DNA from: Candidatus Ideonella esbjergensis
GTDB lineage: Bacteria; Pseudomonadota; Gammaproteobacteria; Burkholderiales; Burkholderiaceae_C
Reading direction: 5' to 3'
Assembly (NCBI GenBank): GCA_016710065.1
Contig: JADJLP010000014.1
Coordinates: forward strand, 1-64,000
DNA length: 64,000 bases
Numbering within the stretch: the first letter of the stretch is position 1; the number at the start of each line of letters is the position of its first letter. The position numbers were made by a program, and so were the translations under genes. Below, piece after piece: positions 62,459-64,000 of the stretch. The notes under the pieces are model-generated. The model had not been told where the DNA came from, did not search any database, and saw nothing but the letters and a program-made list of their open reading frames with translations.

Positions 62459-63209
62459 TATGAAGGCCCCAGGAATTCGCGAACGGATCAAACAGCAGGC
62501 TGTGGACTTGATTCGGGCCCACCCTCAGGGGTTGCGCTACTCCGAACTCTTTCGAATGCTGCGCGACGGCCAGCCATCCTTTAACGCTGGGACGATCAAC
62601 TCAACAATCTGGAACTTGGATGTCGTTCGACCTGAGGCAGTTTGGAAGCCCTCCAAAGGACTTTACCGGCACACAGATTTCAAGGAGCCGGAGGCCGCAG
62701 AGGACTCAGGCTCTCGTCCTCCACAACAAGTCAAAATCCGTGAGGAGCAGTTCTACGCACCGTTTGCGGACTGGCTTAAGAACGAGGCCGAGGAGGTCAC
62801 TCAGGCCATTCCGCTCGGGGGCAATATCTTCCGAGACCGTTGGGGCACGCCGGATGTCATAGGCAAGCGGGAGTCAAGGCGGAGCGACGTGATCAAAGCG
62901 CCGACGGAGATCGTGTCTGCTGAGATCAAGACTGACACCATGCAGTTGGTGACGGCATTTGGGCAGGCATGTGCCTATCGCCTTTTCAGTCACCGCTCGT
63001 ACTTGGTCGTTCCTCGTCAAGCTCACGCAGACGAACTGGCACGCCTGGATGCACTGTGCGAAATCTCTGGTATCGGCCTTGTCTACTTCGACGTCGAGAA
63101 TCCCAAGGCTCCAGGTTTCCTCTGTGTTGTGCGGCCTCGCTCACACCAACCTGATCTCTTCTATACGAACAAGAACTTGGCATTGATAGAGCGTGAGCTC
63201 TTTGCCTAG
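62430..63209 (+). CDS. PD-(D/E)XK-like nuclease with N-terminal winged helix
   Basis: A 259-residue protein (249 if ATG 62460 is the start). Residues about 12-75 form a winged helix: IKQQAVDLIRAHPQGLRYSE, TINSTIWNLDVVRP, KGLYRH. Residues 110-200 carry a nuclease-like core: GTPDVIGKRES (Pro-Asp), EIVSAEIKTD (Glu-x-Lys) and QLVTAFGQACAYRLFSHRSY, the layout of PD-(D/E)XK enzymes. It is divergent from a controller-type regulator, as in restriction-modification loci, but no methyltransferase is in the window. It may be an orphan restriction-like nuclease, or the methylase may lie elsewhere. Confidence 0.68.
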   Translation: MKFGFAAWPDMKAPGIRERIKQQAVDLIRAHPQGLRYSELFRMLRDGQPSFNAGTINSTIWNLDVVRPEAVWKPSKGLYRHTDFKEPEAAEDSGSRPPQQVKIREEQFYAPFADWLKNEAEEVTQAIPLGGNIFRDRWGTPDVIGKRESRRSDVIKAPTEIVSAEIKTDTMQLVTAFGQACAYRLFSHRSYLVVPRQAHADELARLDALCEISGIGLVYFDVENPKAPGFLCVVRPRSHQPDLFYTNKNLALIERELFA

Positions 63210-63349
63210 GCGGACTGACGCCTTGCATCCTTCGCGCACTGAACGAGAAAGCGCTCCCACTTGGCGAGGGCATCCAGCTTCTGAGGCATGTAGGTCCACT
63301 GGTCATAGTGTTGCCTCTCTTGAATTTCGAGTGGGTAGTCTTGCGTCAT
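63206..63349 (-). CDS. Short ORF of unknown origin
   Basis: 47 residues from ATG 63349: MTQDYPLEIQERQHYDQWTY, MPQKLDALAKWERFLVQCAK. The composition is protein-like (helical, balanced charge), and its stop overlaps the nuclease stop tail to tail. The frame continues upstream for a few codons without a ribosome site, so it may be the end of a gene cut by the ISL3 element. Confidence 0.4.
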   Translation of the reverse strand: MTQDYPLEIQERQHYDQWTYMPQKLDALAKWERFLVQCAKDARRQSA

Positions 63350-63375
63350 GTTGAGCACCGAATTGAAGGACAGAG

Positions 63376-64000
63376 ATGACGGCCAAGCTGTTTGAATCGG
63401 CGTTGGGGATTGCTGCGCCGTGGTCGGTGACGGCGGAGGAGTTCAACGAGGCGGGCAAGGTGCTGACGGTGCTGGTCGACTTCAGCCCGGCAGTCGCTTC
63501 GCGATCTCGGGCCATGAAGGTGCGCATCCGGCATGACACCGTGACCAAGACCTACCGGCACCTGAACTTCTTCCAGCATGAGTGCCACCTGCAGTGCGCA
63601 CGCCGCGAGTGACGCTGCCCAACGGCTCGGTGCGCCTGGTGGAGCCTGACTTCGCTGGCCGTCTGTCGGGCTTCACGCTGCTGTTTGAGGCGCTGATCCT
63701 GATGCTGGCGCAGCAGATGCCGTTCGCGGCCGTGGCACGCATCGTGGGCGAGTCGGCCCACCGCGTGATGGCGGTTTGCGAGCGCTATGTGCACATCGCA
63801 CTCGGCCTGGCCGACTTCAGCGAGGTCAGGCGGATTGGCATCGACGAGACATCGCGTGCTCGCGGCCACGACTACGTCACCCTGGCCGCTGACGCGATCA
63901 GCGTCGGGTGCCGTTCGTCACCGAAGGGCGCGACGCCAAGACCATCAAGGCGCTGGCTGACGATCTCCAAGCCTGGCTGCGAGCCCGAGCAGATCACCTC
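63376..64000 (+). pseudogene. ISL3-family transposase, frameshifted and cut by the window end
   Basis: Starts MTAKLFESALGIAAPWSVTA and runs through KTYRHLNFFQHECHLQ, then stops. The next frame gives VTLPNGSVRLVEPDFAGRLS, FEALILMLAQQMPFAAVARI, RRIGIDETSRARGHDYVTLA (DDE region). A further shift near 63900 leads to VPFVTEGRDAKTIKALADDL. These are ISL3-family blocks. Two frameshifts are seen, and the gene continues beyond 64000. Confidence 0.82.

Overview
High-GC window, most likely from a beta-proteobacterium of the Burkholderiales (Rubrivivax/Leptothrix-like). This rests on codon style, the sigma-54 regulation and the IS66/IS1380/ISL3/IS1595 and group II intron content; no rRNA or tRNA gene was seen that would settle it.

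Layout. 0.8-7.4 kb is ordinary chromosome: a winged-helix/NB-ARC/TPR regulator, a convergent NmrA-like oxidoreductase, and a five-gene operon of small membrane or secreted proteins ending in an ExxAD-type zinc metalloprotease. 7.6-9.8 kb holds a solitary tyrosine recombinase and a DUF4238 protein. 10.2-32.2 kb, minus strand, is the centrepiece: 15 tightly packed, often overlapping genes that look like one 22-kb operon. It is headed by a near-consensus sigma-54 promoter (32190-32205). Two identical-architecture inverted repeats (CGGGTC-N6-GACCCG type) lie 65-155 bp upstream of it, and next to them is the gene of a PspF-sized sigma-54 activator (32474-33451).

The operon encodes two N-acetylmuramoyl-L-alanine amidases (one fused to a hydrolase-like domain, a DUF2272-like domain and a membrane anchor), five paralogues of a 400-530-residue family (DUF2589-like in the C-terminal half), a complete subtilisin-type protease, a protein with a trypco2-like N-terminus, a protein combining a chitosanase-like segment, an acidic low-complexity region and a peptidoglycan-binding motif, a 687-residue unrecognised protein with a strong internal ribosome site, and several unrecognised proteins. 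None has an evident Sec signal peptide, and three end in a similar acidic-WAP tail behind a Pro/Ala linker. I infer a multi-protein cytoplasmic assembly that carries or releases cell-wall hydrolases; I cannot assign it to any system I know.

33.8-44.5 kb is accessory: small membrane and secreted proteins, a tandem-repeat serine hydrolase, an unrecognised 403-residue protein, a KAP-type P-loop NTPase bracketed by direct repeats, and a Cys-rich protein paired with a nucleoside-phosphorylase-like protein. 44.8-46.9 kb is a group II intron. 47-64 kb is a mosaic of mobile-element remnants and cargo: a haem-binding-like protein, a SnoaL-like protein, a frameshifted TonB receptor, a decayed IS1380, a PLD-like protein, an IS66 element with inverted repeats and an 8-bp target duplication that replaced the C-terminus of a PhoD-like phosphatase, a patatin lipoprotein, a controller-type regulator beside a PD-(D/E)XK-like nuclease, and a broken ISL3 transposase. 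Frameshifts are frequent in 48-64 kb and absent from the 22-kb operon, which suggests the operon is maintained by selection.
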